Origin: Prochlorococcus sp. AG-347-I06
GTDB taxonomy: Bacteria > Cyanobacteriota > Cyanobacteriia > PCC-6307 > Cyanobiaceae
Length of the DNA: 64,000 nucleotides
Assembly (NCBI GenBank): GCA_003281605.1
Contig: QCBM01000004.1
Span: 62,001-126,000, forward strand
Reading direction: 5' to 3'
This document shows, in pieces, positions 17,819 through 24,299 of the stretch. Each line of letters begins with the position of its first letter. The first letter of the stretch is position 1. Position numbers and translations under genes: made by a program. The notes beneath the pieces were generated by a model that ran no database searches, was not told where the DNA came from, and saw only the letters and a program-made list of their open reading frames with translations.

Positions 17819-18016
17819 TTATTTCTTTGGATCACTCCAAGTCTCTTTGTATAACCAGCTCAAAAAGGTAAGAGTAAGTATATTCCCAAATGCATAAGTT
17901 ATTCCTAATAATGGGTCGTAAATATTGGCAATAATCGTCGACATTATAAAGATTATTAACCCTGAAACAACCAAATCCTGAATAGGTAAATGGTTAAAAT
18001 TTACCGAATTTATCAT
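17819..18016 (-). CDS. small two-TM hypothetical protein, 65 residues
   Basis: Two hydrophobic segments (LVVSGLIIFIMSTIIANIY and ITYAFGNILTLTFLSWLY) around a short polar turn, ending EFTWSDPKK-like (KETWSDPKK). It converges with the 37-residue ORF. No family recognised. Confidence 0.55.
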   Translation of the reverse strand: MINSVNFNHLPIQDLVVSGLIIFIMSTIIANIYDPLLGITYAFGNILTLTFLSWLYKETWSDPKK

Positions 18017-18098
18017 TTGATAATTGTTTATAATAAATTAAATTAATTATAAAACCAATAAGTACCTTATTTTTTTATAAGGCAATTTCATTTAATGT

Positions 18099-18329
18099 AT
18101 GAATAATTTTAGGATTGCTAAAATAATTATAGTTTTTTCATCATTATCGTATTTGAGTGTTTCTTTTTTAAGAAATTATAATTCTCCAGAAAATATAGAA
18201 AAAAGGTGTATTCTTAAATTTGAAAAAGATTTTAAAAATAATTTAGAAACATCTCATGAAGAATGGAATCAAATTTTAGATTTAGCTGATAACAATTATT
18301 TAAAATGTATGGGAATACCTCAGTATTAA
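18099..18329 (+). CDS. small membrane-anchored hypothetical protein, 76 residues
   Basis: The N-terminal helix IAKIIIVFSSLSYLSVSFL may be an uncleaved anchor. It is followed by a charged helical domain with two Cys (KRCILKFEKD and YLKCMG). It is directly followed by a MGEAKRR-family gene 2 bp later. Function unknown. Confidence 0.5.
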   Translation: MNNFRIAKIIIVFSSLSYLSVSFLRNYNSPENIEKRCILKFEKDFKNNLETSHEEWNQILDLADNNYLKCMGIPQY

Positions 18330-18331
18330 TT

Positions 18332-18547
18332 ATGGGAGAGGCAAAGAGAAGAAAAAATTTAGGTATTCCGCCTAGAGAAAAAACTGAAGATATAAAGTTG
18401 CCTCAACTTGATAAAAAAGCCATACAACAAAAAGTAAGGTCTACATTGTATAAATATCCAATTATCCCTTTTATTTTTTATGGAGCTGCAATATTGATAC
18501 TAATCGGAGGTTTATTTTATGTTTTCAAATCCTTTAATATAGCTTAA
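18332..18547 (+). CDS. MGEAKRR-family small membrane protein, 71 residues
   Basis: The track starts inside the previous gene (18305). ATG 18332 is right because it yields the family N-terminus MGEAKRRKNLGIPPRE, shared with the protein at 20758. A polar linker leads to one membrane helix (PFIFYGAAILILIGGLFYVF). MGEAKRR-starting proteins are widespread in cyanobacteria (possibly DUF2839; unverified), with unknown function. Confidence 0.7.
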   Translation: MGEAKRRKNLGIPPREKTEDIKLPQLDKKAIQQKVRSTLYKYPIIPFIFYGAAILILIGGLFYVFKSFNIA

Positions 18548-18679
18548 TTAAAAGGATTATTAATTTTGATATTTATGATTTTTTGGCATCATCAATTAAA
18601 AAAACTTAAAGGATAATAAATAAACAATTTTTATTGTGCAAAAATAATCAAAGAAATAATATATGAGAATTATTTACAG

Positions 18680-18707
18680 TTGACACCATCATATGGTGTT
18701 GTAATTT
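18680..18707 (+). promoter_or_regulatory. promoter overlapped by a palindrome
   Basis: TTGACA (18680-18685) and TAATTT (18702-18707) are 16 bp apart and lie 21 bp before ATG 18729. ACACCAT-cat-ATGGTGT, a 7-bp inverted repeat, covers the end of the -35 box and the spacer, as an operator would. Confidence 0.5.
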
Positions 18708-18728
18708 TAGATCAAATAAAAACTATTT

Positions 18729-18863
18729 ATGAAAAAAATAAATAAAAAATATTATGAAATAATGCGTCAAGCTGATAATGCAGTTGGAAGAAAAGAAGTA
18801 GTTAGTTTATTAAAAAAAGCTGCAATAATTATGTCTAAATCTGAGGAAAACTTAGCTGCTTAA
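18729..18863 (+). CDS. small basic hypothetical protein, 44 residues
   Basis: MKKINKKYYEIMRQADNAVG followed by RKEVVSLLKKAAIIMSKSEE. It is a paralogue of the 45-residue protein at 11200, sharing the KKY..(I/L)..QA(D/N)N..GRKE core. It has a promoter with a palindromic operator-like site directly upstream. Function unknown. Confidence 0.65.
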   Translation: MKKINKKYYEIMRQADNAVGRKEVVSLLKKAAIIMSKSEENLAA

Positions 18864-18872
18864 ATTAAAAAA

Positions 18873-19055
18873 CTATTTTATTAGGATAAATAAAACACCA
18901 TAAAGAATGATTGATGAGGATGCAGCCATAATGATAAATGGTAGTATCATGCCTGAGTTTAACCATCTTAAAAGTCTAATTTTTTTGTTAATTACTCTTG
19001 GCACCTTTTCTGATTCTCTTAATTGAAACCTAACAAGTATATAAATGGTGTAAAT
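18873..19055 (-). CDS. possible small membrane protein without an evident start codon
   Basis: The frame is open for 60 codons and reads like a real protein: a charged region (QLRESEKVPRVINKKIRLLR) then one membrane helix (MILPFIIMAASSSIILYGVL). No ATG, GTG or TTG lies between the upstream stop and the coding-looking part; the first codons are ATC-ATT. It is either a gene using a rare start or a 5'-decayed remnant. Confidence 0.35.
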   Translation of the reverse strand: MYTIYILVRFQLRESEKVPRVINKKIRLLRWLNSGMILPFIIMAASSSIILYGVLFILIK

Positions 19056-19229
19056 GATTAATTAATCTTTTTAAATATCATTCTTTAGCTATTTTGGAAT
19101 TAAATTTTCTAAAGAAAATTATTTTAATTGCTTCTGGATTTTTTATCTTAAGAGAAATTTTTAGGTAATTAATACCTTGTATTCTTCAAATTTCTCATGC
19201 AAGATTTAGAAATATTAGATTTCTAAATA

Positions 19230-19505
19230 ATGATTGAAAATTTAAAAGAGAGCCCAGAAGAATTTAAAGATTATAATTCAGAATTGTTACTTAAGATTCT
19301 AAATAAGACATCACTGGATAATAAAAAAGGTGATGATAAAGAATTATTTGTAGATGAAAATTGGAAAATTAATTCAAAAAATATGAGTAATATAATTCCC
19401 TCAGATAATTCAAATTTAAAAAGAATATTATCAGATATTTTCCCTAATAAAAAAATAGTGATTCAGAATAATAATGATGGGTCGCAAACAATTTTCTTAT
19501 CCTAA
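19230..19505 (+). CDS. acidic small hypothetical protein, 91 residues
   Basis: Soluble and rich in Asn, Asp, Glu and Lys. The N-terminal part is helical (MIENLKESPEEFKDYNSELL). The end has a strand-like stretch, NKKIVIQNNNDGSQTIFLS. No known motif. It lies 98 bp before the riboswitch-like element. Confidence 0.5.
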   Translation: MIENLKESPEEFKDYNSELLLKILNKTSLDNKKGDDKELFVDENWKINSKNMSNIIPSDNSNLKRILSDIFPNKKIVIQNNNDGSQTIFLS

Positions 19506-19618
19506 TTTAGGAAATATTAAAACCTTATTTATACTATCTATATCAATAGTAATTTTTTTGAGAAAAATTTAGTAAAAATTACTCTCGCAGAATTTTTTCA
19601 AAGATGTTATTGTTCATT

Positions 19619-19672
19619 TACGTTCATCCAAGTTTATATCTCTGGACGCATGAAATGGGAGTAGGGAACGGG
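19619..19672 (+). ncRNA. glutamine riboswitch, Downstream-peptide motif type
   Basis: The segment has the layout of the glnA/Downstream-peptide aptamers of marine cyanobacteria. P1 is CGTTC (19621-19625) paired with GAACG (19666-19670). The conserved ATCC follows P1. An inner TCC/GGA stem closes a variable loop, and GGACGCATGAAATGGGAGTA is the purine-rich core. These aptamers bind L-glutamine and are found before glnA, gifB-type genes or short peptide genes. Here a 56-codon gene begins 24 nt after P1. Recognised from memory of the motif, without a covariance model. Confidence 0.7.
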
Positions 19673-19695
19673 ATTCTCATTAACTGCACAAGACC

Positions 19696-19866
19696 ATGAA
19701 TAACCTCTTACAAATAAGAGAAAAAATCAAAAAAGCCAATAGGCTACATGAAGCCCAACTTTTGGTTACTAAAAATGGAGAAGTTACTCCATACAGAAGA
19801 TCCGTCTTTGAAGAAAGAATCAGGAAAACACAAAAAGAAATGAAATTGAAAGATTCAAAAAATTAA
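19696..19866 (+). CDS. small basic protein downstream of the glutamine-riboswitch element, 56 residues
   Basis: MNNLLQIREKIKKANRLHEA, then QLLVTKNGEVTPYRRSVFEE and a Lys-rich end. It is soluble, strongly basic and helical. Its position just after a Downstream-peptide aptamer suggests nitrogen-status control, as with the small proteins that modulate glutamine synthetase; that role is inference. It has its own terminator 25 bp after the stop. Confidence 0.75.
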   Translation: MNNLLQIREKIKKANRLHEAQLLVTKNGEVTPYRRSVFEERIRKTQKEMKLKDSKN

Positions 19867-19890
19867 ATTCTTTTTTGAAACTGATCAATT

Positions 19891-19920
19891 AAGAGGGGGT
19901 TTTATCCCTCTTTTTTTTTC
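19891..19920 (+). terminator. intrinsic terminator of the riboswitch-controlled gene
   Basis: AAGAGGG and CCCTCTT pair across an 8-nt loop, followed by a run of T. Confidence 0.85.
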
Positions 19921-20058
19921 TTTTTATAAAAACAAAGTAATTATTAATTTATTTTTTTGATTATCGATTATTAAAAAGAAAATACTTTTGATGCTTTTAC
20001 TATTGATTTAAATTATTTAAATGGCAAATTTAATTCAGTAATTAAGAGGTAAATAAAT

Positions 20059-20349
20059 ATGTTTAAAAAGAAAAATAAACAAATTAATACCGCACCAAAT
20101 AAATCAAATTTAGATCAAGTTTTATGGTTTATAGAAAATTATTTGCCCCAAAAGAAAGATCGAGGTGTTCAAAAAAAATTGTATATGGATAATCTAGAAG
20201 TAGAGACTATTAAGATATTTTCTAAATTAGCCTCAACACGTTCTAAAACATTATTTCCAACTATAAAAAATACGACAATCTCTTTTACCTTTGGTAATTG
20301 GGCATTGCCTTACCTGAAATTGCTTAAGAAAATAGGAATAGCTAATTAA
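20059..20349 (+). CDS. basic hypothetical protein, 96 residues
   Basis: Soluble and Lys-rich, with a helix (LDQVLWFIENYLPQKKDRGV) and a more hydrophobic end (FTFGNWALPYLKLLKKIGIA). A possible ribosome-binding site, AAGAGGTAA, lies about 9 bp upstream. No family recognised. Confidence 0.55.
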   Translation: MFKKKNKQINTAPNKSNLDQVLWFIENYLPQKKDRGVQKKLYMDNLEVETIKIFSKLASTRSKTLFPTIKNTTISFTFGNWALPYLKLLKKIGIAN

Positions 20350-20504
20350 GAAAATTGTGATCGGCTAGAACTAGATTTATCCCGCAAATAAAAATAAATA
20401 AAGATTAAAAAGTCTCTGAATGTTCTTTTCGAAATTTAAGGAGGAATACTTACTTTACATAAAAAATACAATTGCTAAGTTAAAGATAAGAGATCTATTC
20501 ATTA

Positions 20505-20651
20505 ATGTTTCTAAATTATCTGCCTAGTGAAATGGTTGAAGTTGTTGGTTTGACAATGATTTTTTCATTTCTAGTTGGAACTATCTTAATTTTGTTATTT
20601 ACATCAGATCAGGCAAATACAAAGAATCTATATTTAAAAAAGGCTAAATAA
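20505..20651 (+). CDS. small one-TM protein, 48 residues
   Basis: MFLNYLPSEMVEVVGLTMIF continues a helix through SFLVGTILILLF and ends with a basic tail (NTKNLYLKKAK). It looks like a small thylakoid or inner-membrane protein. Absent from the ORF track. Confidence 0.55.
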   Translation: MFLNYLPSEMVEVVGLTMIFSFLVGTILILLFTSDQANTKNLYLKKAK

Positions 20652-20757
20652 ATATAAAATAATTTGTTTATCTACAAAGGACCTCTGTGTTTAATAAAGT
20701 TAACTCGCAGGTGTAGAACATAGTTTTTAATATTGATACATAAACAAATTTAAGATT

Positions 20758-20955
20758 ATGGGCGAAGCTAAAAGAAGAGAAGAATTAGGATTGCCACCTA
20801 GACAAAAAAATGAATTAAATAAATCTGATAGATACCTTTCATGGCTTCCAATTACTAAATCAAGAATTAAGAAATACCCTTATATGGGTGTAGCAACAAT
20901 GGGATTAGGAGCGATAATTTTCTTGGTCAGTGGGGGCGCAAACAGTATTAATTAG
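20758..20955 (+). CDS. MGEAKRR-family small membrane protein, 65 residues
   Basis: The N-terminus MGEAKRREELGLPPRQKNE is nearly the same as that of the protein at 18332. It is followed by a linker and one membrane helix (MGVATMGLGAIIFLVSGG). Second copy of this family within 2.5 kb. Function unknown. Confidence 0.7.
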   Translation: MGEAKRREELGLPPRQKNELNKSDRYLSWLPITKSRIKKYPYMGVATMGLGAIIFLVSGGANSIN

Positions 20956-20983
20956 TTAGATTTTGTTTTGGCTTAGAATATAT

Positions 20984-21244
20984 CTAAGATTTTTTTTGTA
21001 ATAGTTTAACGCCTGATATTATTGAGATTATTGAAGCTATACCAAGAAATATCGAGTAAAAAGGTTGCAAATTAATAATGCCAAAATTACCCGTATGCCA
21101 TTTTATTAGCCAAAAAGCATCTACTCCTAATGGTTGAAGAATACTATAAATAGTCCCAGATACAATAGTAATTAGTAAGGGGATTGCTGAAATTGCGGTT
21201 ATTTTTCTGTGAATTTTTCTTTGATTTGTTTTTAATTTTTCCAT
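20984..21244 (-). CDS. two-to-three-helix membrane protein, PepSY-associated type
   Basis: 86 residues. RKIHRKITAISAIPLLITIV resembles the first helix of PepSY-associated membrane proteins, and KWHTG followed by FYSIFLGIASIISIISGVKL resembles their later helices. It is the last gene of the seven-gene minus-strand DUF411 operon, and its ATG directly abuts the preceding stop. The resemblance is by eye. Confidence 0.6.
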   Translation of the reverse strand: MEKLKTNQRKIHRKITAISAIPLLITIVSGTIYSILQPLGVDAFWLIKWHTGNFGIINLQPFYSIFLGIASIISIISGVKLLQKKS

Positions 21245-21469
21245 CTATTTCCTCAAATAGATATGTAATTCTTTTTCGTTTTTGCATGGCATCCATTTAT
21301 CTTGATTCTTATGTATTCCTTCGCAACCAAGTTCTAAAGATCTATTTTCGGCTTCCTCTTCAGAAAGAAATGTCCCCCTCATATGAGCATACGAATAACT
21401 ATTGAAATTAAGAGATAAGGAAAATAAAAAAATAAAAAATTTAAAATTTCTAAGAATAATATCCATCAT
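21245..21469 (-). CDS. secreted DUF3721-type protein, 74 residues
   Basis: A signal peptide (FKFFIFLFSLSLNFNSYSYA) precedes a short domain with EEEAENRSLELGCEGIHKNQ and DKWMPC, the pattern I associate with DUF3721 of marine cyanobacteria. The two Cys and His could bind a metal or form a disulfide in the periplasm. It lies 9 bp after the DUF411 gene and directly before the PepSY-like gene. Confidence 0.7.
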   Translation of the reverse strand: MMDIILRNFKFFIFLFSLSLNFNSYSYAHMRGTFLSEEEAENRSLELGCEGIHKNQDKWMPCKNEKELHIYLRK

Positions 21470-21478
21470 TTCAAATAA

Positions 21479-22018
21479 TTATTTGTATTGTGAAGAGATT
21501 TTATCAAATATTTTTGTTTTGCCAGTTTTACTAAATGAAACTACTTTGTAGTTCTCATAATCATGAGAGTGCGATTCATGAGAATGCATTTCCATCCCTG
21601 GAGAGCCAAGTGGCATTCCTGGAACGGCTATCCCATTTATCTTTGGTTTTTCTTTAAAAAGTTTGTTGATTGATTCAATTGGGACATGTCCTTCAATTGT
21701 ATAGTTAGCTATTTGAGCAGAGTGACATGATCTCAGATTATTGGGAATTTGATATTGGTTTTTAATTAATGAAACATCTTCAACTATATTATCAACAACT
21801 TCTAATCCATTATCTCTTAAATGATTGATCCATTTTTTGCAACAACCACATGATGCTGATCTGTGAGAAATAACTTTTGGGATATCTATATTTTCTTGAG
21901 TTAAAGCAATACTCTTATTTGGATTAATTATATTTGCAAAAAGAATCCCAGAAAAAATTAGATAATTTAAAGATCCTCTTTTAATGAATATTTTATTAAG
22001 TGCCGTACTAATTACCAC
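21479..22018 (-). CDS. DUF411 periplasmic metal-binding-type protein
   Basis: 179 residues with an N-terminal hydrophobic signal or anchor (about residues 18-38). The DUF411 core carries SCGCCKKWINHLRDNG, then LRSCHSAQIANYTIEGHVPI and GIAVPGMPLGSPGMEM, the usual Cys, His and Met ligands. A His-rich HSHESHSHDYENYK segment follows. DUF411 proteins are often encoded with copper-handling genes. Here the operon partners are MauE-like, DUF3721 and PepSY-like proteins, suggesting periplasmic metal or thiol chemistry. Confidence 0.85.
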   Translation of the reverse strand: MVISTALNKIFIKRGSLNYLIFSGILFANIINPNKSIALTQENIDIPKVISHRSASCGCCKKWINHLRDNGLEVVDNIVEDVSLIKNQYQIPNNLRSCHSAQIANYTIEGHVPIESINKLFKEKPKINGIAVPGMPLGSPGMEMHSHESHSHDYENYKVVSFSKTGKTKIFDKISSQYK

Positions 22019-22067
22019 GATTAAATTTAATATTTAAATTAAACATAAATGAAAATTTATTAAACCG

Positions 22068-22520
22068 CTATTTAATCAAAATTAAAACACTCATAATTGC
22101 CATTAAAAGATTTTCGATAAAACTAATAATTCCCAAAGGAGTTTTTGCATATCCACCAATACATGCACAATTTAATTTTAATTTATCCAAATAAACAGCC
22201 TTAAATACTGAAATCATTCCAGAAATTCCTAAAACTAAAGCAATAAAAATAATTAGAGAAGGTGGAGAAGAATTAAGAAAACTTATTCCAATTAATAATT
22301 CGCAAAAAGGAAAAATATATATCCATCCATCAAATTTAGAGGATATTAAATCATATTTCTTATAACTTGTTCCAAAAGCTTCAATATCCATAAGCTTGAG
22401 CATTGCTAAAAGACAAATTGATATCCCCATAAAAATTTGGAAACTTTTGAGCAATGAAATGGTTATCAGAAATGAAGTACCAAAGACTGCAATTAAGGGA
22501 GAAAATGACTTAATCTTCAT
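22068..22520 (-). CDS. MauE/DoxX-like redox-associated membrane protein
   Basis: 150 residues with four membrane helices, a Pro/Gly pattern and a short loop with NCACIGG before KTPLGIISFIENLLMAIMSV. MauE-type proteins maintain thiol or disulfide state for periplasmic partners. Its gene lies 2 bp after the 76-residue gene and 49 bp before DUF411. The Cys-Ala-Cys motif is the likely redox or metal site. The subfamily assignment is by resemblance. Confidence 0.7.
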   Translation of the reverse strand: MKIKSFSPLIAVFGTSFLITISLLKSFQIFMGISICLLAMLKLMDIEAFGTSYKKYDLISSKFDGWIYIFPFCELLIGISFLNSSPPSLIIFIALVLGISGMISVFKAVYLDKLKLNCACIGGYAKTPLGIISFIENLLMAIMSVLILIK

Positions 22521-22522
22521 TT

Positions 22523-22753
22523 TTAACTTTTAAGGATAGAGTCACAAATACTAGATGGGTTTGCTTGTTTAATTATTTTTAGTCTTTTGATAAGTTTGTC
22601 TCGATCTATTTGATGTTTTAAATATTTAATACATAAATTTTTCTCCTTATATACCTGCGCTATTGGAGTAATCTTTAAAGCAATTGCAAAAGTACCAATA
22701 ACTAAAAGAATGTTTGTAGCAAGTCGAATGTTTGGCCGAAAATTAGATCTCAT
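22523..22753 (-). CDS. small membrane-anchored protein of the DUF411 operon, 76 residues
   Basis: One N-terminal helix (LATNILLVIGTFAIALKITP) then a basic domain with two Cys (EKNLCIKYLK and PSSICDSILKS), probably periplasmic. Its ATG overlaps the stop of the 38-residue ORF (ATGA) and its stop is 2 bp from the MauE-like gene, so it is tightly coupled. Unknown function. Confidence 0.65.
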   Translation of the reverse strand: MRSNFRPNIRLATNILLVIGTFAIALKITPIAQVYKEKNLCIKYLKHQIDRDKLIKRLKIIKQANPSSICDSILKS

Positions 22754-22866
22754 TCGTATTCTTTATCTCTGTCAATAACTTCCCTTAAATATATATCTTT
22801 TAGCTCGTCATTGTATCCGTTTTCTTTCGCAAATTTCTCTAATTCCTTCAACTCTTTTTCTGTCAT
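22750..22866 (-). CDS. acidic microprotein of the DUF411 operon, 38 residues
   Basis: MTEKELKELEKFAKENGYND followed by ELKDIYLREVIDRDKEYE. It is a single charged helix-turn-helix-like peptide. TAATG overlap with the upstream ORF and ATGA overlap with the downstream ORF strongly suggest translation. Not in the ORF track. Confidence 0.65.
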   Translation of the reverse strand: MTEKELKELEKFAKENGYNDELKDIYLREVIDRDKEYE

Positions 22867-23009
22867 TAAGCAGATTTGGATATATTGTTTTTCATATCTT
22901 CAATTTGGTTGATTAATTCATCTAACCATTCTGTATTATTTTCGGATCTTTTCTTAAGATATGTAATTTTAGGTTGATTTATTTCTAGTGTCTCATAATC
23001 TCCGCTCAT
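22866..23009 (-). CDS. first small gene of the DUF411 operon, 47 residues
   Basis: MSGDYETLEINQPKITYLKK, then RSENNTEWLDELINQIEDMK and NNISKSA. It is soluble and charged. Its stop overlaps the next start (TAATG). A pair of palindromic sites lies upstream in the divergent promoter region. Function unknown. Confidence 0.6.
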   Translation of the reverse strand: MSGDYETLEINQPKITYLKKRSENNTEWLDELINQIEDMKNNISKSA

Positions 23010-23023
23010 AAATTACCCCAAAT

Positions 23024-23103
23024 TTATACTCTGCATAATTTATCTAGAGAGATTAGGCACATCAATAGGTTCTATTACTTATTAGACATTTACTCTGAGT
23101 AAA
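23024..23103. promoter_or_regulatory. two operator-like palindromes between divergent genes
   Basis: TTTACTC-T-GAGTAAA (23089-23103) is a perfect 7-bp inverted repeat. TTATACTCTGCATAA (23024-23038) shares its TACTCTG centre and has 4-bp complementary ends. They lie 15 and 80 bp upstream of the 47-residue gene, in the gap shared with the gene at 23153, and could bind one dimeric regulator. Confidence 0.4.
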
Positions 23104-23152
23104 AAGTCGTTTTTTAATAGTATAAATATGAATGAATTTATCTTCATAAAAT

Positions 23153-23257
23153 ATGGCAACTAATGAAGAACTAGAAAAAAGAATTGAGACTTTAGAAAAA
23201 GAAGTACAACATTTAAAAGCTGTTCTGCAATATCAAATGAGAAATAAGAAAAAGTGA
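23153..23257 (+). CDS. coiled-coil microprotein, 34 residues
   Basis: MATNEELEKRIETLEKEVQH, then LKAVLQYQMRNKKK: a textbook heptad pattern (L, I, L, V, L, V at a/d positions). It lies divergently to the DUF411 operon and shares its operator region. It could dimerise or pair with another coiled coil. No family known to me. Confidence 0.55.
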   Translation: MATNEELEKRIETLEKEVQHLKAVLQYQMRNKKK

Positions 23258-23435
23258 TTCTTATTTCATAGCAATGACTTTTGTTCAGATAAGCATTTTC
23301 TCTTGGTTGTTTTAGGTACCTAATGAAAAAGCTAAATATTAAAAATTAGTCCATAATTAATTACTTTTGAAAAAAATAACTTTAGCCATTGATATTTAGA
23401 ATGTATTTGTTTTTATATATATAAAACTACCCGAT

Positions 23436-23552
23436 ATGATTAACTCAATAGCTATTACATTGTTACTATTAGGCTGTTTAGTTGCTTACAAAAGATTCAC
23501 AAGAAAGAAACGGCAATTTCACGCGCCACCTACAAATCAGCTTCCTAGTTGA
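23436..23552 (+). CDS. small one-TM protein, 38 residues
   Basis: MINSIAITLLLLGCLVAYKR gives one helix, then a basic stretch (FTRKKRQF) and a proline-containing tail. It converges with the 37-residue gene 3 bp away. Absent from the ORF track. Confidence 0.5.
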   Translation: MINSIAITLLLLGCLVAYKRFTRKKRQFHAPPTNQLPS

Positions 23553-23555
23553 AGA

Positions 23556-23669
23556 TTAAATTCCGTCTTCATCTTCTCCAAAAGGATTGTATCTAATATC
23601 CCAGATGAGAACTACTGCTATAGATAAAAGCAATAGACCAAAAATAACTTGAGGAGGTGGGAATAACAT
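23556..23669 (-). CDS. small one-TM protein with acidic tail, 37 residues
   Basis: MLFPPPQVIFGLLLLSIAVV, then LIWDIRYNPFGEDEDGI. One membrane helix with an acidic C-terminus, the PFG(E/D)DED type seen in small picocyanobacterial membrane proteins. Start ATG 23669. Function unknown. Confidence 0.6.
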   Translation of the reverse strand: MLFPPPQVIFGLLLLSIAVVLIWDIRYNPFGEDEDGI

Positions 23670-23702
23670 TAATGAAATATAACAATTATCAATAAGCTTT
23701 GC

Positions 23703-23903
23703 TTATGTAAATTTTAAAGGGTAATCGATATTGTTTGGTTCTAAATGTTTTACATAACATGTTGTTGTGCAATCTACTCCCTCACTATTGATGCTACAAG
23801 AAGTTATGCATTCAAAAAAACTTTCCAAAGCATCTGAATCTTTAATATTTGAATAAATGTCATTTTTCATGTTCAATCTTCCATTCTGAAGCTTATCTAG
23901 CAA
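23703..23903 (-). CDS. small Cys-rich conserved hypothetical protein
   Basis: 66 residues from 23903, or 55 from ATG 23870 (MKNDIYSN), which I favour slightly. The core FFECITSCSINSEGVDCTTT followed by CYVKHLE has four Cys in C-x3-C-x8-C-x4-C spacing, suggesting metal binding or two disulfides. The FxEC(V/I)T.CS pattern recurs in marine picocyanobacterial proteins. Function unknown. Confidence 0.65.
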   Translation of the reverse strand: MLDKLQNGRLNMKNDIYSNIKDSDALESFFECITSCSINSEGVDCTTTCYVKHLEPNNIDYPLKFT

Positions 23904-23939
23904 TTAATTTTTAATAATGTCAAATTTTAGGTAAAGTAC

Positions 23940-24203
23940 CTATTCACCATTTTTTTTAAAAAAACTATTGAATCTATAAGTTTTTACCCACCCTTCCTCT
24001 AAAAGTTTTTTATATTCGTTTCTTGCTTCTTCGATAGATTCAACCCTAGAGCCTTTCATAACTGGCTTACTTGATCGCTTAAAAACGCAACCATAAGAGA
24101 TTAAAATTGCATTAATCATAGAAGAGTTCTTAGAACTATCTTCAAAAGGTTCAAATACTTTAATCCTCGATCTGGCTTTATTGATTAAAGTAAATTTTTC
24201 CAT
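23940..24203 (-). CDS. small hypothetical protein with AR..Y..LL..GW tail, 87 residues
   Basis: The C-terminal region ESIEEARNEYKKLLEEGWVK matches the tails of the proteins at 11600 and 26718. The N-terminal part is basic and unlike them. A GC-rich hairpin with seven U sits between the leader and the ATG with no gap, so expression may be attenuated. Confidence 0.65.
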   Translation of the reverse strand: MEKFTLINKARSRIKVFEPFEDSSKNSSMINAILISYGCVFKRSSKPVMKGSRVESIEEARNEYKKLLEEGWVKTYRFNSFFKKNGE

Positions 24204-24228
24204 AAAAAAAGGGCGTTAGCTTCGCCCC
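24204..24228 (-). terminator. terminator-like hairpin directly before the start codon at 24203
   Basis: On the minus strand GGGCG-AAGCTAA-CGCCC is followed by seven T and then immediately by ATG. A second hairpin (AAAAAGC.GGG with CCC.GCTTTTT, 24234-24267) lies just upstream. This is either an attenuator or the end of a minus-strand small RNA. Confidence 0.6.
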
Positions 24229-24299
24229 AGTCAAAAAGCGGGATAATCCCCATCACCCAGCTTTTTAAAATCTTAGCACTACATATGGTGTTTGTAAGT

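Noticed and set aside
19604-19699. 31-codon ORF (MLLFIYVHPSLYLWTHEMGV...) whose stop overlaps the start of the 56-residue gene, suggestive of a leader peptide.
   Set aside because: It lies right across the glutamine-riboswitch-like aptamer; its residues are explained by RNA conservation, so the reading frame is probably incidental.
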